A stretch of DNA of 64,000 nt from Paucibacter sp. DJ2R-2 (GTDB lineage Bacteria; Pseudomonadota; Gammaproteobacteria; Burkholderiales; Burkholderiaceae_C). The notes under the pieces are model-generated. The model made no database searches. It was given only the letters and a program-made list of their open reading frames with translations, and had not been told where the DNA came from. Both the position numbers and the translations under genes were made by a program. Below are positions 25,848 to 36,440 of the stretch, piece after piece. Where the stretch lies: positions 372,001 through 436,000 of the forward strand of contig NZ_JAJIRT010000001.1 of NCBI RefSeq assembly GCF_025717675.1. Direction: 5' to 3'. The first letter of the stretch is position 1, and the number at the start of each line of letters is the position of its first letter.

Positions 25848-26444
25848 TCAGCGCACGCTCCGAGCCACTCCGATAGAGAGAGCCCAGAAGTGTTTTTCGC
25901 CCTTGCTGCGCCCGCACTGCAGGTTCAGCTGCTCCACTTGCTGGTCCGGCGCCTGCTGCGGCAGAAGGCGCTCCCAAATGAGGATGCGGTTCATATAGCC
26001 ATCGGTATCGCCTTCGATGAACTCATCGCTGCGTGTCGGCGCGCCGAACAGCGCTTTCAGCCGCTTCTCGATCTCAGCACAGCGTGGATAGCCAGCGGCC
26101 CGCAGCACTCGGCCATCGGCGGACACCAGCGCCCGACGCTCGAAGCTCAGCAACAAGCGCCCGCGCCCGCTGCCGTCCGGTGTGGCGATCTCGATCTGAT
26201 GGATATGGTCCTGCGCCCGCTCGGGGGCGATGTCGAGGGTGTTGCCGCTGGAGTAGTCCTGCGGGTAGCGCTGCCGGAGCTGGGCCCGTGTGGTTTCCAG
26301 GCTCAGGCCAGCGAAGACGAAGGGCTGCGCAGACGATATCGACTGCGCCAGCGCCCGGGGCGCCGGCAAGGCCAAGGTCGCGATCAGGAGCAGAAGCGCA
26401 GCGGCATTCGCTCGACCCCTCGAGCCTTGCCGCAGCGCAAGCAT
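25848..26444 (-). CDS. hypothetical exported protein downstream of uvrA
   Basis: The 198-residue product has a signal peptide (about 1-34, ending RALAQ) and a mature part of about 160 residues (FVFAGLSLETTRAQLRQRYP...), resembling small secreted proteins of unknown role. Two cysteines (PRCAEIEKR and LQCGR) could pair. Its ATG shares bases with the uvrA stop codon (overlap at 26444), so it is co-translated with uvrA, although an exported product has no evident part in DNA repair. Confidence 0.72.
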   Translation of the reverse strand: MLALRQGSRGRANAAALLLLIATLALPAPRALAQSISSAQPFVFAGLSLETTRAQLRQRYPQDYSSGNTLDIAPERAQDHIHQIEIATPDGSGRGRLLLSFERRALVSADGRVLRAAGYPRCAEIEKRLKALFGAPTRSDEFIEGDTDGYMNRILIWERLLPQQAPDQQVEQLNLQCGRSKGEKHFWALSIGVARSVR

Positions 26445-29400
26445 CAGATCGGGCTCCGGCTCAAGACCGGCCGCAAGGCCTCGCCCGTGTGCGAACCCTT
26501 GGCCACCACCTGCTCCGGCGTGCCGGCCACCACCACCTCGCCGCCGGCTGTGCCTCCGTCGGGGCCCAGGTCGATGACCCAGTCGGCTTCGGCGATCACG
26601 TCCAGATCGTGCTCGATGACCACCACCGAGTGGCCGCCGGCCACAAGCCGGTGCAGCACGCGGATCAGGCGCTCGACATCGGCCATGTGCAGACCCACGG
26701 TCGGCTCGTCCAGCACATAGAGCGTGTGCGGCGCCTTCTGGCCGCGGCGGCCGACCTCGTCGCGCACCTTGACCAGCTCGGACACCAGCTTGATGCGCTG
26801 AGCCTCACCGCCCGACAGGGTCGGTGAAGGCTGGCCCAGGGTCAGATAACCCAGGCCCACATCCTGCAAGAGCTTGAGCGGGTGGCCGATGGCCGGCATG
26901 GCGGCGAAGAACTCCACCGCCTCGTCCACCTCCATGGCCAGCACATCGCCAATGCTCTTGCCGCGCCAGCTGACGCCCAAGGTCTCCGGGTTGAAGCGCT
27001 GGCCATGGCATTGGTCGCACAGCACCTTCACATCGGGCAGGAAGCTCATCTCGATGGTGCGCATGCCCTGGCCTTCGCAGCCGGGGCAGCGGCCCTCGCC
27101 GGTGTTGAAGCTGAAGCGGTTCGGCGCATAGCCACGCGCCTTGCTCTCCAACGTCTCGGCAAAGAGCTTGCGGATGGCGTCCCAGAAACCGATGTAGGTG
27201 GCCGGGCAGCTGCGCGGGGTTTTGCCGATCGGGGTTTGGTCCACTTCCAGCACGCGGTCCACCTTCTCGTGGCCCTCGATGCCGCCGCAACCGATCCAGT
27301 GGGCCGGCGCCTTTCGCAGGGGCACGGCCACGGCCATATTGGCCAGCAGCACATCCCGCGCCAGCGTGGACTTGCCCGAACCCGACACACCGGTCACCGC
27401 CACCAGGCGGTGCAGGGGCACATCGATGTTCACTTTCTGCAGATTGTGCAAGGTGGCATCGAGCACGCGCAGGCGCGGGGCGTCATCCAGCATCTCGCGC
27501 CGCGCTTGCAGCGGGTGGATCAAGGGATGCGCCAGGAAGCGGCCGGTGACCGAATCGGTCTGCAAGGCCAGATCGGCCGCCGACCCTTGAGCCACCACAT
27601 GGCCGCCGCGTTTGCCGGCACCGGGGCCGATGTCGATGATGTGGTCGGCGCGGCGAATCGTGTCTTCGTCATGCTCCACCACCACCAAGGTGTTGCCCAG
27701 ATCGCTGAGCCGGCCCAGGGCCTTGAGCAGGATCTGGTTGTCGCGCGGATGCAGGCCGATGGTGGGCTCGTCCAGCACATAGCAAACGCCTTGCAGGTTC
27801 GAGCCCAACTGCGCCGCCAGGCGGATGCGCTGCGCCTCGCCGCCCGAGAGCGTGGGCGCGGCGCGGTCCAGGGTCAGATAGCCCAGGCCCACCTCTTCCA
27901 GGAACTCAAGGCGGCCCTGGATTTCGCTGACCACATCGCGGGCGATCTCGGCGTCGCGGCCGAGTAACTCCAGGCTGTCGACCCAGGCGCGGGCCTGCTT
28001 GACGCTCCAGGACGCGACCGTGCTGATGGCCTGCGACTCAAAGGTCACGGCGCGAGCCGAAGGATTCAGGCGCGAGCCATGGCAATCGCCACAGGGCTGG
28101 TCGGCCAAGCCTTCAATGTCCACCTCCTGGCCGGCAAAGCTCTGCTCGCGGCCGCCCTTGTCGTCTTGAACAGAATCATCCAGCGCCTTGCGCTGTTCGC
28201 GCGTCAATGCAAGACCTGTCCCCACGCAGCTGTTGCACCAGCCATGCTTGCTGTTGTAGCTGAACATGCGGGGATCGAGCTCGCCATAACTCGTGCCGCA
28301 GGTCGGGCAGGCGCGCTTGGTGCTGAAGACCTTGACCGTGCCCAGACCCACGGTCGAGCGGCCGGAAGCGATAGCTTCGTGCAGCCCATCCAGCGGGGTC
28401 AGCAGGTGCAGCACGCCCTTGCCGAAATCCAGGGCCTTGGCCAGCAGCTCGCGCAGCTCGGCCTCCTTGTCCACGCTGATGACCAGGTCGCCGACCGGCA
28501 GCTCCAGCGTGTGCTCCTTGAAACGATCCAGGCGCGGCCAGGGCGCGGTGGGCGTGAACTCGCCGTCCACGCGCAGATGGGTGTAGCCGCGCGTTTTGGC
28601 CCATTTGGCCAGGTCGGTGTAGAGGCCCTTGCGGTTGACCACCAGGGGCGCCAGCAGACCGACATGCTGGCCCTTGTGATCGCGCAGCAGCTGGGCGGCG
28701 ATGGACTCGACGCTCTGCGGCCGCACCGGCGTGCCGTCGTGCACGCAGTGCTGCACGCCCAGCTTCACATAGAGCAGGCGCAGGAAATGCCAGACCTCGG
28801 TGGTGGTGGCCACGGTGCTCTTGCGGCCGCCGCGGCTCAGGCGCTGCTCAATGGCCACCGTGGGCGGAATGCCCCAGACCGCATCGACCTCGGGCCGGCC
28901 GGCCGGCTGCACGATGGAGCGGGCGTAGGCATTGAGCGATTCGAGATAACGGCGCTGGCCCTCGTTGAACAGGATGTCAAACGCCAGGGTCGACTTGCCC
29001 GAACCCGAGACGCCGGTGATCACATTGAACTTGCCGCGCGGGATGTTGACGTTGACCGACTTGAGGTTGTGTTCCTTGGCGTTGACGATCTGGATGTTGT
29101 TGTCCAGGTTCGCCGACTGGCGGCGCGCGCGGATCAGGCTTTGCAGTGGCCGGCCTTCTTCCACCTTCATGGCGGGGCGGTCCATCTGCGCCGAGTACTC
29201 GCGCAGGGCCAGAGCGGTGTGCGAGGTCGGGTGCTCCTTGACCTCCTCGGGCGTCCCGACGCAGACCAGCTCGCCGCCGCCCTCGCCACCCTCGGGTCCA
29301 AGGTCGATCAGCCAGTCGGCCGCACGGATCACATCGAGGTTGTGCTCGATCAGGATCAGCGAATGGCCGATGGCCAGCAGCTTGCGCAGCGCGCGCATCA

Positions 29401-32182
29401 GCTTGGCGATGTCGTCGAAGTGCAGGCCGGTGGTGGGCTCGTCGAACATGAAGAGCGTGCCCTTCTTGGCCACAGCCTGGCGTGGCTTGCTCGCCGCCTC
29501 GGCCAGGAAGCCGGCCAGCTTGAGCCGCTGCGCTTCGCCGCCGGAGAGCGTGGGCACAGGCTGACCCAGCTTCACATACTCCAGGCCCACATCGATGATG
29601 GGCTGCAGCTTGGCCAGCACCTCGCGGTCGTCCTTGAACAGGCGCACCGCTTCGCTGACCGTCAACTCCAGCACGTCGGCCACGCTCATCTCGCGCTCGG
29701 CGCGTTGCAGCTTCACATCGAGCATCTCGGCGCGGTAGCGGCGGCCGTCGCAGTCCGGGCAGCGCAGGTACACGTCGGACAGGAACTGCATCTCCACATG
29801 TTCAAAACCCGAGCCTCCGCAGGTCGGGCAGCGGCCGTCGCCGGCGTTGAAGCTGAACATGCCGGCCGTGTAGCTTCGCTCGGCCGCGAGCGATGTGGCG
29901 GCAAACAGCTTGCGCAGCTCGTCAAAGGCGCCGACATACGAGGCCGGGTTGGAGCGCGCGGTCTTGCCGATCGGCGATTGATCCACAAAGACGGCATCGG
30001 ACAGCCAGTCGGCGCCGAGCAGGCGATCATGCTGGCCCGGCGTCTCGGTGGCCTGGCCGAAGTGGCGGGCCAGGGCCGGGTACAGCACGTCCTGCATCAG
30101 CGTGCTCTTGCCCGAGCCCGACACGCCGGTCACCACCACCATGCGCTGCAGCGGGAACTCGACGCTCACGTTACGAAGATTGTGCTCACGCACACCCTCC
30201 AGAATCAGCTTGGGCGTGCTGGCCTCGACCGGACGCTTCAGGCCCATGCCGACGAATTTGCGCGAGCCGAGGTAGGCGCCGGTCAAGGTGTCGGCCGCGC
30301 GGATGGACTCAGGCGTGCCGTCGAACACGATCTGCCCGCCCTTCTCGCCCGGGCCGGGGCCCATATCGATGAGCCGGTCGGCCGCCAGCATCACGGCCGG
30401 GTCATGCTCCACCACCACCAGGGTGTTGCCGGCATCGCGCAGGCGGTGCATGGCCTGGACGATGCGATTCATATCGCGCGGATGCAGGCCGATGCTGGGC
30501 TCGTCCAGCACAAACAGCGTGTTCACCAGCGAAGTGCCCAGGGCCGTGGTCAGGTTGATGCGCTGCACCTCGCCGCCGCTGAGCGTGCGGCTCTGGCGGT
30601 CCAGGGTCAGGTAACCAATGCCGACATCGCAGAGGTATTTGAGCCGGTTGCGGATCTCCTCCAGCAGCAGCTTCAGCGCATCGTCGAGCAGGCTGCTGGG
30701 CAGCTGCAGCTGGTCCAGAAAGCTGCGCAGGCGGTGAATGGGCAGCTGCATCAAATCATGCAGGGCCAGGCCCGGCAGGGCTTCCAGCTGGGCGCGATTC
30801 CAGTCCACGCCCTTGGGCATCAGGCGCTGAGCCGGGGGCAGCAGCGAATCGGCCAGCTCCTTGGAGCCGACGCGCCAGAGCAGGGCCTCGGTCTTGAGCC
30901 GCGCGCCATCGCAGGTGCCGCAGGTGGTGTAGCTGCGGTACTTGGACAGCAGCACCCGGATGTGCATCTTGTAGGCCTTGCTCTCCAGGTACTCGAAGAA
31001 GCGCATAACCCCGTACCACTGCTTGTTCCAGTTGCCGGTCCAGTTCGGCGAGCCGTGGATCACCCAGTCGCGCTGCGCCTGCGAAAGCTGGCTCCAGGGC
31101 GTATCGCGCGGAATGCCGGCGTCGCCGGCGTACTTGAGCAGGTCGTCCTGGCTGTCCTTCCAGGCCGGTGTGGAGAGCGTCTTGATCGCGCCGTTGCGCA
31201 GCGTCTTCTTCTCATCCGGGATCACCAGACCCAGGTCCACGCCGATGACGCGGCCGAAGCCGCGGCAGGTCTCGCACGCGCCCATGGCGGAGTTGAAGGA
31301 GAACAGCGGCGGCTGTGGCTCCTGGTAGCGCAGATCGCTGTCGGGGCAATGCAGGCCGGTGGAGTAACGCCACAGGACGGCGTCACCGTCCTGGCCGTTC
31401 GCCGGGCCGCTCCCAAGAACGGCCGCGTCCCCTTGGGGGACCGCCTGCGTACCCGCAGGCGAGGGGCCAGGAGTTGCGGGCAAAACGTAAACATTCAATC
31501 GGCCACTGCCGCGCTTCAGACAGAGCTCGATCGCCTCCATGGCCCGCTGCTTGTCGGCGCCCTGCAGACGGAAGCGATCCGCCACCACATCCAGCAGCTT
31601 GCGCGGGCCGGTCGGCGTGGCCACTTCACGCTCGGCTTGCACGCGCGTGAAGCCGCTGGCCGACAGCCACTGGGTCACTTCCTCGCTGCTGGTTGTGGCC
31701 GGCAGCTCGACCGGGAAGGTCAGCACGATGCGTGGGTCTTGCTCCTTGGTGCGTTCCAGCAGTTCCAGATAAATGGTCTGCGCCGTGTCGTGACGCACCG
31801 CCTGGGCGGTCTTCTTGTCGAAGAGCTGGGCCGAGCGGGCGAACAAGAGCTTAAGGTGGTCGTTCAGCTCGGTCATGGTGCCGACCGTGGAGCGGCTGGT
31901 GCGCACCGGGTTGGTCTGGTCGATGGCAATCGCCGGCGGCACGCCCTCGACCTTGTCCACCGCCGGGCGGTCCATGCGATCCAGGAACTGGCGGGCATAG
32001 GCCGAGAAGGTTTCGACATAGCGTCGCTGGCCTTCGGCATACAGGGTGTCGAACACCAGACTGGACTTGCCCGAGCCGCTGGGGCCGGTGACCACGGTCA
32101 GCTCGCCCGTGTGCAGATCCAGGTCGATGTTCTTGAGATTGTGTTGACGGGCGCCGCGGATGCGGATGGTGCCTTCGGACAT
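26444..32182 (-). CDS. uvrA: excinuclease ABC subunit UvrA, double-length (tandem) form
   Basis: UvrA recognises damaged DNA in nucleotide excision repair. Normal UvrA has about 940 residues and two ATPase sites; this protein has 1912 residues and is two UvrA units in one chain. Four Walker A motifs are visible (GPSGSGKSS at 33-41, then three GVSGSGKST), with four LSGGE signatures ([44 protein letters not shown]) and several CxxC zinc modules, for example CPTCGGSG with CPDCDG, and CPGCEGQG with CDQCHG. Such dual-size UvrA is known from Chlamydia and some proteobacteria. I cannot see whether a standard uvrA also exists elsewhere in the genome. Confidence 0.95.
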   Translation of the reverse strand: MSEGTIRIRGARQHNLKNIDLDLHTGELTVVTGPSGSGKSSLVFDTLYAEGQRRYVETFSAYARQFLDRMDRPAVDKVEGVPPAIAIDQTNPVRTSRSTVGTMTELNDHLKLLFARSAQLFDKKTAQAVRHDTAQTIYLELLERTKEQDPRIVLTFPVELPATTSSEEVTQWLSASGFTRVQAEREVATPTGPRKLLDVVADRFRLQGADKQRAMEAIELCLKRGSGRLNVYVLPATPGPSPAGTQAVPQGDAAVLGSGPANGQDGDAVLWRYSTGLHCPDSDLRYQEPQPPLFSFNSAMGACETCRGFGRVIGVDLGLVIPDEKKTLRNGAIKTLSTPAWKDSQDDLLKYAGDAGIPRDTPWSQLSQAQRDWVIHGSPNWTGNWNKQWYGVMRFFEYLESKAYKMHIRVLLSKYRSYTTCGTCDGARLKTEALLWRVGSKELADSLLPPAQRLMPKGVDWNRAQLEALPGLALHDLMQLPIHRLRSFLDQLQLPSSLLDDALKLLLEEIRNRLKYLCDVGIGYLTLDRQSRTLSGGEVQRINLTTALGTSLVNTLFVLDEPSIGLHPRDMNRIVQAMHRLRDAGNTLVVVEHDPAVMLAADRLIDMGPGPGEKGGQIVFDGTPESIRAADTLTGAYLGSRKFVGMGLKRPVEASTPKLILEGVREHNLRNVSVEFPLQRMVVVTGVSGSGKSTLMQDVLYPALARHFGQATETPGQHDRLLGADWLSDAVFVDQSPIGKTARSNPASYVGAFDELRKLFAATSLAAERSYTAGMFSFNAGDGRCPTCGGSGFEHVEMQFLSDVYLRCPDCDGRRYRAEMLDVKLQRAEREMSVADVLELTVSEAVRLFKDDREVLAKLQPIIDVGLEYVKLGQPVPTLSGGEAQRLKLAGFLAEAASKPRQAVAKKGTLFMFDEPTTGLHFDDIAKLMRALRKLLAIGHSLILIEHNLDVIRAADWLIDLGPEGGEGGGELVCVGTPEEVKEHPTSHTALALREYSAQMDRPAMKVEEGRPLQSLIRARRQSANLDNNIQIVNAKEHNLKSVNVNIPRGKFNVITGVSGSGKSTLAFDILFNEGQRRYLESLNAYARSIVQPAGRPEVDAVWGIPPTVAIEQRLSRGGRKSTVATTTEVWHFLRLLYVKLGVQHCVHDGTPVRPQSVESIAAQLLRDHKGQHVGLLAPLVVNRKGLYTDLAKWAKTRGYTHLRVDGEFTPTAPWPRLDRFKEHTLELPVGDLVISVDKEAELRELLAKALDFGKGVLHLLTPLDGLHEAIASGRSTVGLGTVKVFSTKRACPTCGTSYGELDPRMFSYNSKHGWCNSCVGTGLALTREQRKALDDSVQDDKGGREQSFAGQEVDIEGLADQPCGDCHGSRLNPSARAVTFESQAISTVASWSVKQARAWVDSLELLGRDAEIARDVVSEIQGRLEFLEEVGLGYLTLDRAAPTLSGGEAQRIRLAAQLGSNLQGVCYVLDEPTIGLHPRDNQILLKALGRLSDLGNTLVVVEHDEDTIRRADHIIDIGPGAGKRGGHVVAQGSAADLALQTDSVTGRFLAHPLIHPLQARREMLDDAPRLRVLDATLHNLQKVNIDVPLHRLVAVTGVSGSGKSTLARDVLLANMAVAVPLRKAPAHWIGCGGIEGHEKVDRVLEVDQTPIGKTPRSCPATYIGFWDAIRKLFAETLESKARGYAPNRFSFNTGEGRCPGCEGQGMRTIEMSFLPDVKVLCDQCHGQRFNPETLGVSWRGKSIGDVLAMEVDEAVEFFAAMPAIGHPLKLLQDVGLGYLTLGQPSPTLSGGEAQRIKLVSELVKVRDEVGRRGQKAPHTLYVLDEPTVGLHMADVERLIRVLHRLVAGGHSVVVIEHDLDVIAEADWVIDLGPDGGTAGGEVVVAGTPEQVVAKGSHTGEALRPVLSRSPI

Positions 32183-32360
32183 GGAGAGTGCCTGCTGCTG
32201 CGCTGGGAGCAGGCATTCTAGGGAGCGCGCCTACCCAATGGTGTCAGCAGGTCTCTCGCCCGAGGCCGTTGTGAATTTGCCTGCGCAGGTCAAGCCCCCC
32301 GAATGCGCACCCGGGGAAACCCCAGGTCGACGCGACACCCTCGCGCGTTGCGTTGGCCTT

Positions 32361-32446
32361 GCGCACAAGCAACAATGTCGCCCAGCGCACAAGAAACCGT
32401 TTGGAGTCGGAAATTTCCCGGGGATTGGCGAGCGCAGGCGCACAAG
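32361..32446. promoter_or_regulatory. three direct repeats GCGCACAAG upstream of the response regulator
   Basis: GCGCACAAG occurs at 32361, 32385 and 32438, each followed by a purine- or C-plus-AA context. They lie in the 356-base gap between the divergent uvrA and response-regulator genes, about 90-180 bp before the latter. They may be regulator sites. I see no gene in the gap. Confidence 0.3.
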
Positions 32447-32538
32447 GAATCGATTGCGCGAGGGAGGGCTCTGAGTGATCGGCAAAGGTCACCGTCGGCC
32501 CAGCAGTGCTGATGTTTGCAGAGTGTTGAGGGCGGGAA

Positions 32539-33060
32539 ATGAACACACAGGGTTTCGAGCGCGCCATCCGGGCCAACTGGTTGCGCCTGGTCGCGCAGGA
32601 ACCGGGCCCACCGCCTGCGCCGGGCCTGGCCGCGGGGCCGGCCGGCTCTGAGCCGGCCGAACTGAACCGGCGCCCCCTGGTCCTGCTGGTCGAGGACAAC
32701 CACATCAATCAGGTCGTCGCCCTGGAATTCTTGGCCCTGATGGGCGTTGAATCCCTGCTGGCCAGCAATGGCCAGGAAGCCCTGAGCGCCTGCCATCAGG
32801 CCACGCCGGACCTGGTGCTGATGGACATCCAGATGCCTGGCATGGACGGCCTGGAGTGCACGCGCCGCCTGCGCCTGCTGCAGTCGAGCGGCAGCTTGCC
32901 GCACTTCCCCATCCTGGCGCTGACCGCCCATGCCTTGGAAAGCGATATCGCCGCCAGCCTGGCCGCAGGCATGGACGAGCATCTGACCAAGCCTCTGGAT
33001 TTCAGCGCTTTGCGCATGCGCCTGGGTCGCTGGCTGGTGCTGCCGAGCCTGAGCAGCTGA
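32539..33060 (+). CDS. single-domain response regulator
   Basis: The 173-residue protein has a variable, Pro/Ala-rich N-terminal tail (about 1-45) and then a CheY-like receiver domain: LVEDNHINQ acidic pocket, phosphoacceptor Asp in LVLMDIQMPGMDG, ALTAHA Thr and the KPLD lysine. There is no output domain. The LVEDNHINQ form is typical of receivers that come from hybrid histidine kinases. No kinase gene is adjacent, so its partner is unknown. Confidence 0.88.
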   Translation: MNTQGFERAIRANWLRLVAQEPGPPPAPGLAAGPAGSEPAELNRRPLVLLVEDNHINQVVALEFLALMGVESLLASNGQEALSACHQATPDLVLMDIQMPGMDGLECTRRLRLLQSSGSLPHFPILALTAHALESDIAASLAAGMDEHLTKPLDFSALRMRLGRWLVLPSLSS

Positions 33061-33163
33061 AAAACTGCTGCGCCGCAGCGTCGATGGTAATTTTCACTTG
33101 GGCTGAATTCAGCCCGTGCAGAGGGGCGCGGACGGCAGACTGGCGCTGATCGACAATCCCGGC

Positions 33164-34699
33164 ATGAGTGCTTCTGCCAATCTCTTCTGCGCCTTGCGCG
33201 CCGCCTTCCCCTCCGACCTGGACGCCTGTGCCATCGAATGCGCCGATGGCGAAGGCCTGCGCTACAGCTGGCGCGATCTAGATCGTGGCACCGCCATGTT
33301 GGCGAACCTGCTTCAAAGCCTGGACCTGCCTGAGGGCAGCCGCATCGCCGCCCACTGCGAGAAAAGCGTGGAAGCGCTGATGCTCTACCTGGCCGTGCTG
33401 CGCGCCGGCTTCGTCTACCTGCCGCTGAACCCGGCCTACCAGGCCGCCGAGCTGGACTACTTCATCAAGGACGCCGAGCCCGCCGTGCTGGTCTGCGCCG
33501 GCAAAAACTTCGGCTGGGCCAGCAAGCTGGCCTTCATGGCCGGCGTGCAAAACGTCTTCACCCTCAACGAAGACCGCAGCGGCAGCTTGCTGGACCGCGC
33601 GGCCGCCATGTCCGACCAGCACCAGCCCGCCGCGCGCCGCGGCGAAGACCTGGCGGCCATCCTCTACACCAGCGGCACCACCGGGCGCAGCAAGGGCGCC
33701 ATGCTCAGCCACGGCAATCTGCTCAGCAATGCGCTGACCCTGAAAGACCTCTGGGACTGGCAGCCCGACGATGTGCTGATCCACGCCCTGCCCATCTTCC
33801 ATGTCCATGGCCTCTTCGTCGCCTCGCATGGCGCGCTGCTCAATGGCAGCACCATGCTTTGGTTCAGCAAGTTCGAGCCACGCGCCGTGCTGCGCCGCCT
33901 GCCCGAGGCAACGGTCTTCATGGGCGTGCCCACGCTCTATGTGCGCCTGCTGGCTGAGCCTGGCCTGAACCTGGAGGCTTGCCGCAGCATGCGGCTTTTC
34001 ATCAGCGGCTCGGCGCCACTGCTGATCGAGACCTTCCGCGATTGGCAGGCCCGCAGCGGCCACACCATCCTGGAACGCTACGGCATGAGCGAGACCCTGA
34101 TGCTCACGTCCAACCCCTGCCGCGCAGCAGACGGCGCGCGCATCGGCGGCACGGTCGGGCCGGCCCTGCCCGGCGTGAGCCTGCGTATGCGCACGGCCGA
34201 GGGCGGTGACTGCGCCACCGGCGAAATCGGCCAGATCGAGGTGCGCGGCCCCAATGTCTTCGGCGGCTACTGGCGCATGCCCGAGAAGACACGCGAGGAG
34301 TTCACGGCCGACGGCTGGTTCAAGACTGGCGATGTCGGATGCGTGGACGAAAACGGTTATGTGAAGATCGTCGGTCGCAGCAAAGATCTGGTCATCAGTG
34401 GCGGCTTCAATGTCTACCCGGCCGAGATCGAAGGCTTTCTCAACGAGCTGCCCGGCGTGGCCGAGTCGGCCGTGATCGGCGTGCCCCACCCCGACTTCGG
34501 CGAAGCCGTGGTGGCGGTGCTGATCGCCAAAGCCGGAACAAGCCTGGAGCCTGCGGCCCTCACGGCCACACTCAAGGCCCGCATCGCTGGCTTCAAGGTC
34601 CCCAAGCAGATCCTGCTGGCGCCCGAGCTGCCGCGCAATGCCATGGGCAAGGTGCAAAAGAATCTGCTGCGCCAGCAGCATGCCGGGCTGTTCGCATGA
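33164..34699 (+). CDS. matB: malonyl-CoA synthetase-like acyl-CoA synthetase (MatB)
   Basis: The 511-residue AMP-forming ligase has the ATP-binding loop YTSGTTGRSKGAM, LPIFHVHGLFVA, FMGVPTLYVRLL, the adenylate motif ERYGMSE, and the C-terminal GRSKDLVISGGFNVYP with lysine in NAMGKVQKN. The central motifs match malonyl-CoA synthetase MatB, which makes malonyl-CoA from malonate, but the exact acid cannot be proved. ATG 33164 gives the family-like start. The next gene overlaps its stop (ATGA). Confidence 0.82.
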   Translation: MSASANLFCALRAAFPSDLDACAIECADGEGLRYSWRDLDRGTAMLANLLQSLDLPEGSRIAAHCEKSVEALMLYLAVLRAGFVYLPLNPAYQAAELDYFIKDAEPAVLVCAGKNFGWASKLAFMAGVQNVFTLNEDRSGSLLDRAAAMSDQHQPAARRGEDLAAILYTSGTTGRSKGAMLSHGNLLSNALTLKDLWDWQPDDVLIHALPIFHVHGLFVASHGALLNGSTMLWFSKFEPRAVLRRLPEATVFMGVPTLYVRLLAEPGLNLEACRSMRLFISGSAPLLIETFRDWQARSGHTILERYGMSETLMLTSNPCRAADGARIGGTVGPALPGVSLRMRTAEGGDCATGEIGQIEVRGPNVFGGYWRMPEKTREEFTADGWFKTGDVGCVDENGYVKIVGRSKDLVISGGFNVYPAEIEGFLNELPGVAESAVIGVPHPDFGEAVVAVLIAKAGTSLEPAALTATLKARIAGFKVPKQILLAPELPRNAMGKVQKNLLRQQHAGLFA

Positions 34700-34920
34700 A
34701 CGCCTCCACCGCGTCGGCACAAGCGCCCCAGCTCGACGACTCTTGCCCGCGCTGCGGCGGCGGCTTCCGCTGCGGAGCGCAGGACGCGCACTGCGATTGC
34801 TTCGAGCTGCGCTTGAGCCCGGCCCTGCGCGAGCGCTTGGCGGCGCAGTACAGCAGCTGTCTGTGCCTGGCCTGCCTGCGGGAGCTCAGCGCAGCCGAGG
34901 CGGCGCCACCATCACCCTGA
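34696..34920 (+). CDS. cysteine-rich CWC family small protein
   Basis: The 74-residue protein has eight cysteines arranged as CPRCGGGFRCG, HCDCFELRLS, SSCLCLACL, matching the cysteine-rich CWC family although the name-giving CWC is CDC here. It probably binds zinc or iron-sulfur; its role is unknown. The start codon overlaps the matB stop by 4 bp, so the two are co-translated. Confidence 0.78.
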   Translation: MNASTASAQAPQLDDSCPRCGGGFRCGAQDAHCDCFELRLSPALRERLAAQYSSCLCLACLRELSAAEAAPPSP

Positions 34921-34944
34921 GGCCTGGCCGACACGTTTGCGGCA

Positions 34945-35133
34945 TCAAGAGCGCGTTGGCGGTGGTGGCGCGGGCGAGGCTGGCTGAGGCGAAGATGGCG
35001 GCGGCGAGCCTTCGGCAGTGAAGTCGGCTTGCTGCTGCGCCAGATTGCGGCCTTTGGGCGGCAAAGGCTTGAGGGCGCGCCGGACTTCCGAGGCGCGGCC
35101 CGGCGCGAATTCGGTTGGGGTCGAAGTCTTCAT
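34945..35133 (-). CDS. possible small hypothetical protein
   Basis: An open frame of 62 codons begins MKTSTPTEFAPGRASEVRR and ends in a Pro/Ser-rich tail. A ribosome site (GGAG, seven bases before ATG 35133) and a position between two genes on the opposite strand favour a real gene, but low complexity and lack of a known family leave doubt. Confidence 0.4.
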   Translation of the reverse strand: MKTSTPTEFAPGRASEVRRALKPLPPKGRNLAQQQADFTAEGSPPPSSPQPASPAPPPPTRS

Positions 35134-35336
35134 GGCAGTGCTCCAGAGCTGAGGTGAGCGCGGCCTGAGATCTGCCGCAAGCACGCCCAGTCTTGGCGGC
35201 GGCGGCGCGGGCGTCGGTGCGTTGCCGAACGCCGCTCACGTGCGGCCCGGCGGCACCCAGAGCCAGCAAAGAGAGCTGGCGGGCGACAATAGCCGCTTCG
35301 GCGCAAGCCCTTCACGATCGCGAGCACAAGACAAGC

Positions 35337-36416
35337 ATGGCCATCAACTGGTTCCCCGGGCACATGAATTCCACCCGCAATGCGATCAACGATCGCATGA
35401 AGGCGGGGCTCGATGTCGTGATCGAGTTGCTGGATGCACGCCTGCCCGGCTCCAGCGCCAACCCTCTGCTGGCCCAGCTGACCGCCGGCAAGCCCACGCT
35501 CAAGCTGCTCAACAAGCAAGACCTGGCCGACCCGGCGCGCACCGCGCTCTGGCTGGCCCACTACAACAGCCTGCCCGACACCCGCGCCATTGGCCTGGAC
35601 GCCGGCAACAAGGCGCCTGCCCAGGCCTTGATCAAGGCTTGCCGCGAACTGGCCCCCCTGCGCGGCGGCATGGTCAAGCCGGTGCGGGTGCTGATCTGCG
35701 GCATTCCCAATGTCGGCAAGTCCACCCTGATCAACACCCTCGTCTCCAAGCGCAGCGCCAAGACCGGCGACGAGCCCGGCATCACCAAGATCGAGCAGAA
35801 GATCGTGCTGGCCGAGGACTTCTACCTCTTCGACACGCCCGGCATGCTCTGGCCCAAGATCGCCATCGAAGAGAGTGGCTACAACCTGGCCGCCAGTGGC
35901 GCCATCGGCCGCAATGCTTTTGACGAAGCCGAGGTGGCACTGGAGCTGCTCGACTATCTGCGTCGCCACCCGGCCTATCTGGACATGCTGAAGGCGCGCT
36001 ACAAGCTCGGTGAGGTAGCGGGCCTGAACGACGAAGAGCTGCTGACCGAGATCGGCCGCAAGCGCGGCGCCATGCTGAGCGGCGGCCGGGTCAATCTGCA
36101 GAAGGCGGCCGAGGTGCTGATGTACGAATTCCGGCAGAAGGTGCTGGGCGCCATCTCACTGGAAACACCGGAAGAGTTTCTCGCCTGGTCGGCCGTGGCG
36201 GCCGAGCGCGAGGCTGCACGCCAGGCCAAGGCAGCCGAACGCAAGAAACGGGTCAAGGGCCCGGCCACACGGGCCGAACGCGACGCGGCACTGGCAGCCG
36301 CGGCACAGGGCGAGGATGCGGGCAGCGACATCCTGTCGGAGCCCGAACTGGAGCTGGATTCAGAAGCCCGCGCAGACGAGGGCGAGGACGCCACAGGCAA
36401 GACCGACCCGGCCTGA
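35337..36416 (+). CDS. ylqF: ribosome biogenesis GTPase YlqF/RbgA
   Basis: This circularly permuted GTPase acts in late assembly of the large ribosomal subunit. The motif order G4-G1-G3 is visible: NKQD (59-62), GIPNVGKST (122-130) and DTPG (166-169). The N-terminus INWFPGHMNSTRN is the family signature. The 359-residue length includes an acidic, Ala/Glu-rich C-terminal tail of about 70 residues that most family members lack. ATG 35337 gives the canonical start. Confidence 0.95.
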   Translation: MAINWFPGHMNSTRNAINDRMKAGLDVVIELLDARLPGSSANPLLAQLTAGKPTLKLLNKQDLADPARTALWLAHYNSLPDTRAIGLDAGNKAPAQALIKACRELAPLRGGMVKPVRVLICGIPNVGKSTLINTLVSKRSAKTGDEPGITKIEQKIVLAEDFYLFDTPGMLWPKIAIEESGYNLAASGAIGRNAFDEAEVALELLDYLRRHPAYLDMLKARYKLGEVAGLNDEELLTEIGRKRGAMLSGGRVNLQKAAEVLMYEFRQKVLGAISLETPEEFLAWSAVAAEREAARQAKAAERKKRVKGPATRAERDAALAAAAQGEDAGSDILSEPELELDSEARADEGEDATGKTDPA

Positions 36417-36440
36417 ACCGGCGCGGGCTGCGGCCTCAGC

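Noticed and set aside
32190-32214. GCCTGCT/AGCAGGC inverted repeat before uvrA as an SOS (LexA) site
   Set aside because: The arms do not match CTGT-N8-ACAG or another LexA consensus known to me; SOS control cannot be supported from the sequence.
28079-32221. A very long open frame (1380 codons) on the plus strand opposite uvrA
   Set aside because: It is the antisense shadow of a GC-rich gene; its translation is low-complexity and matches nothing, while the minus strand gives a full UvrA.
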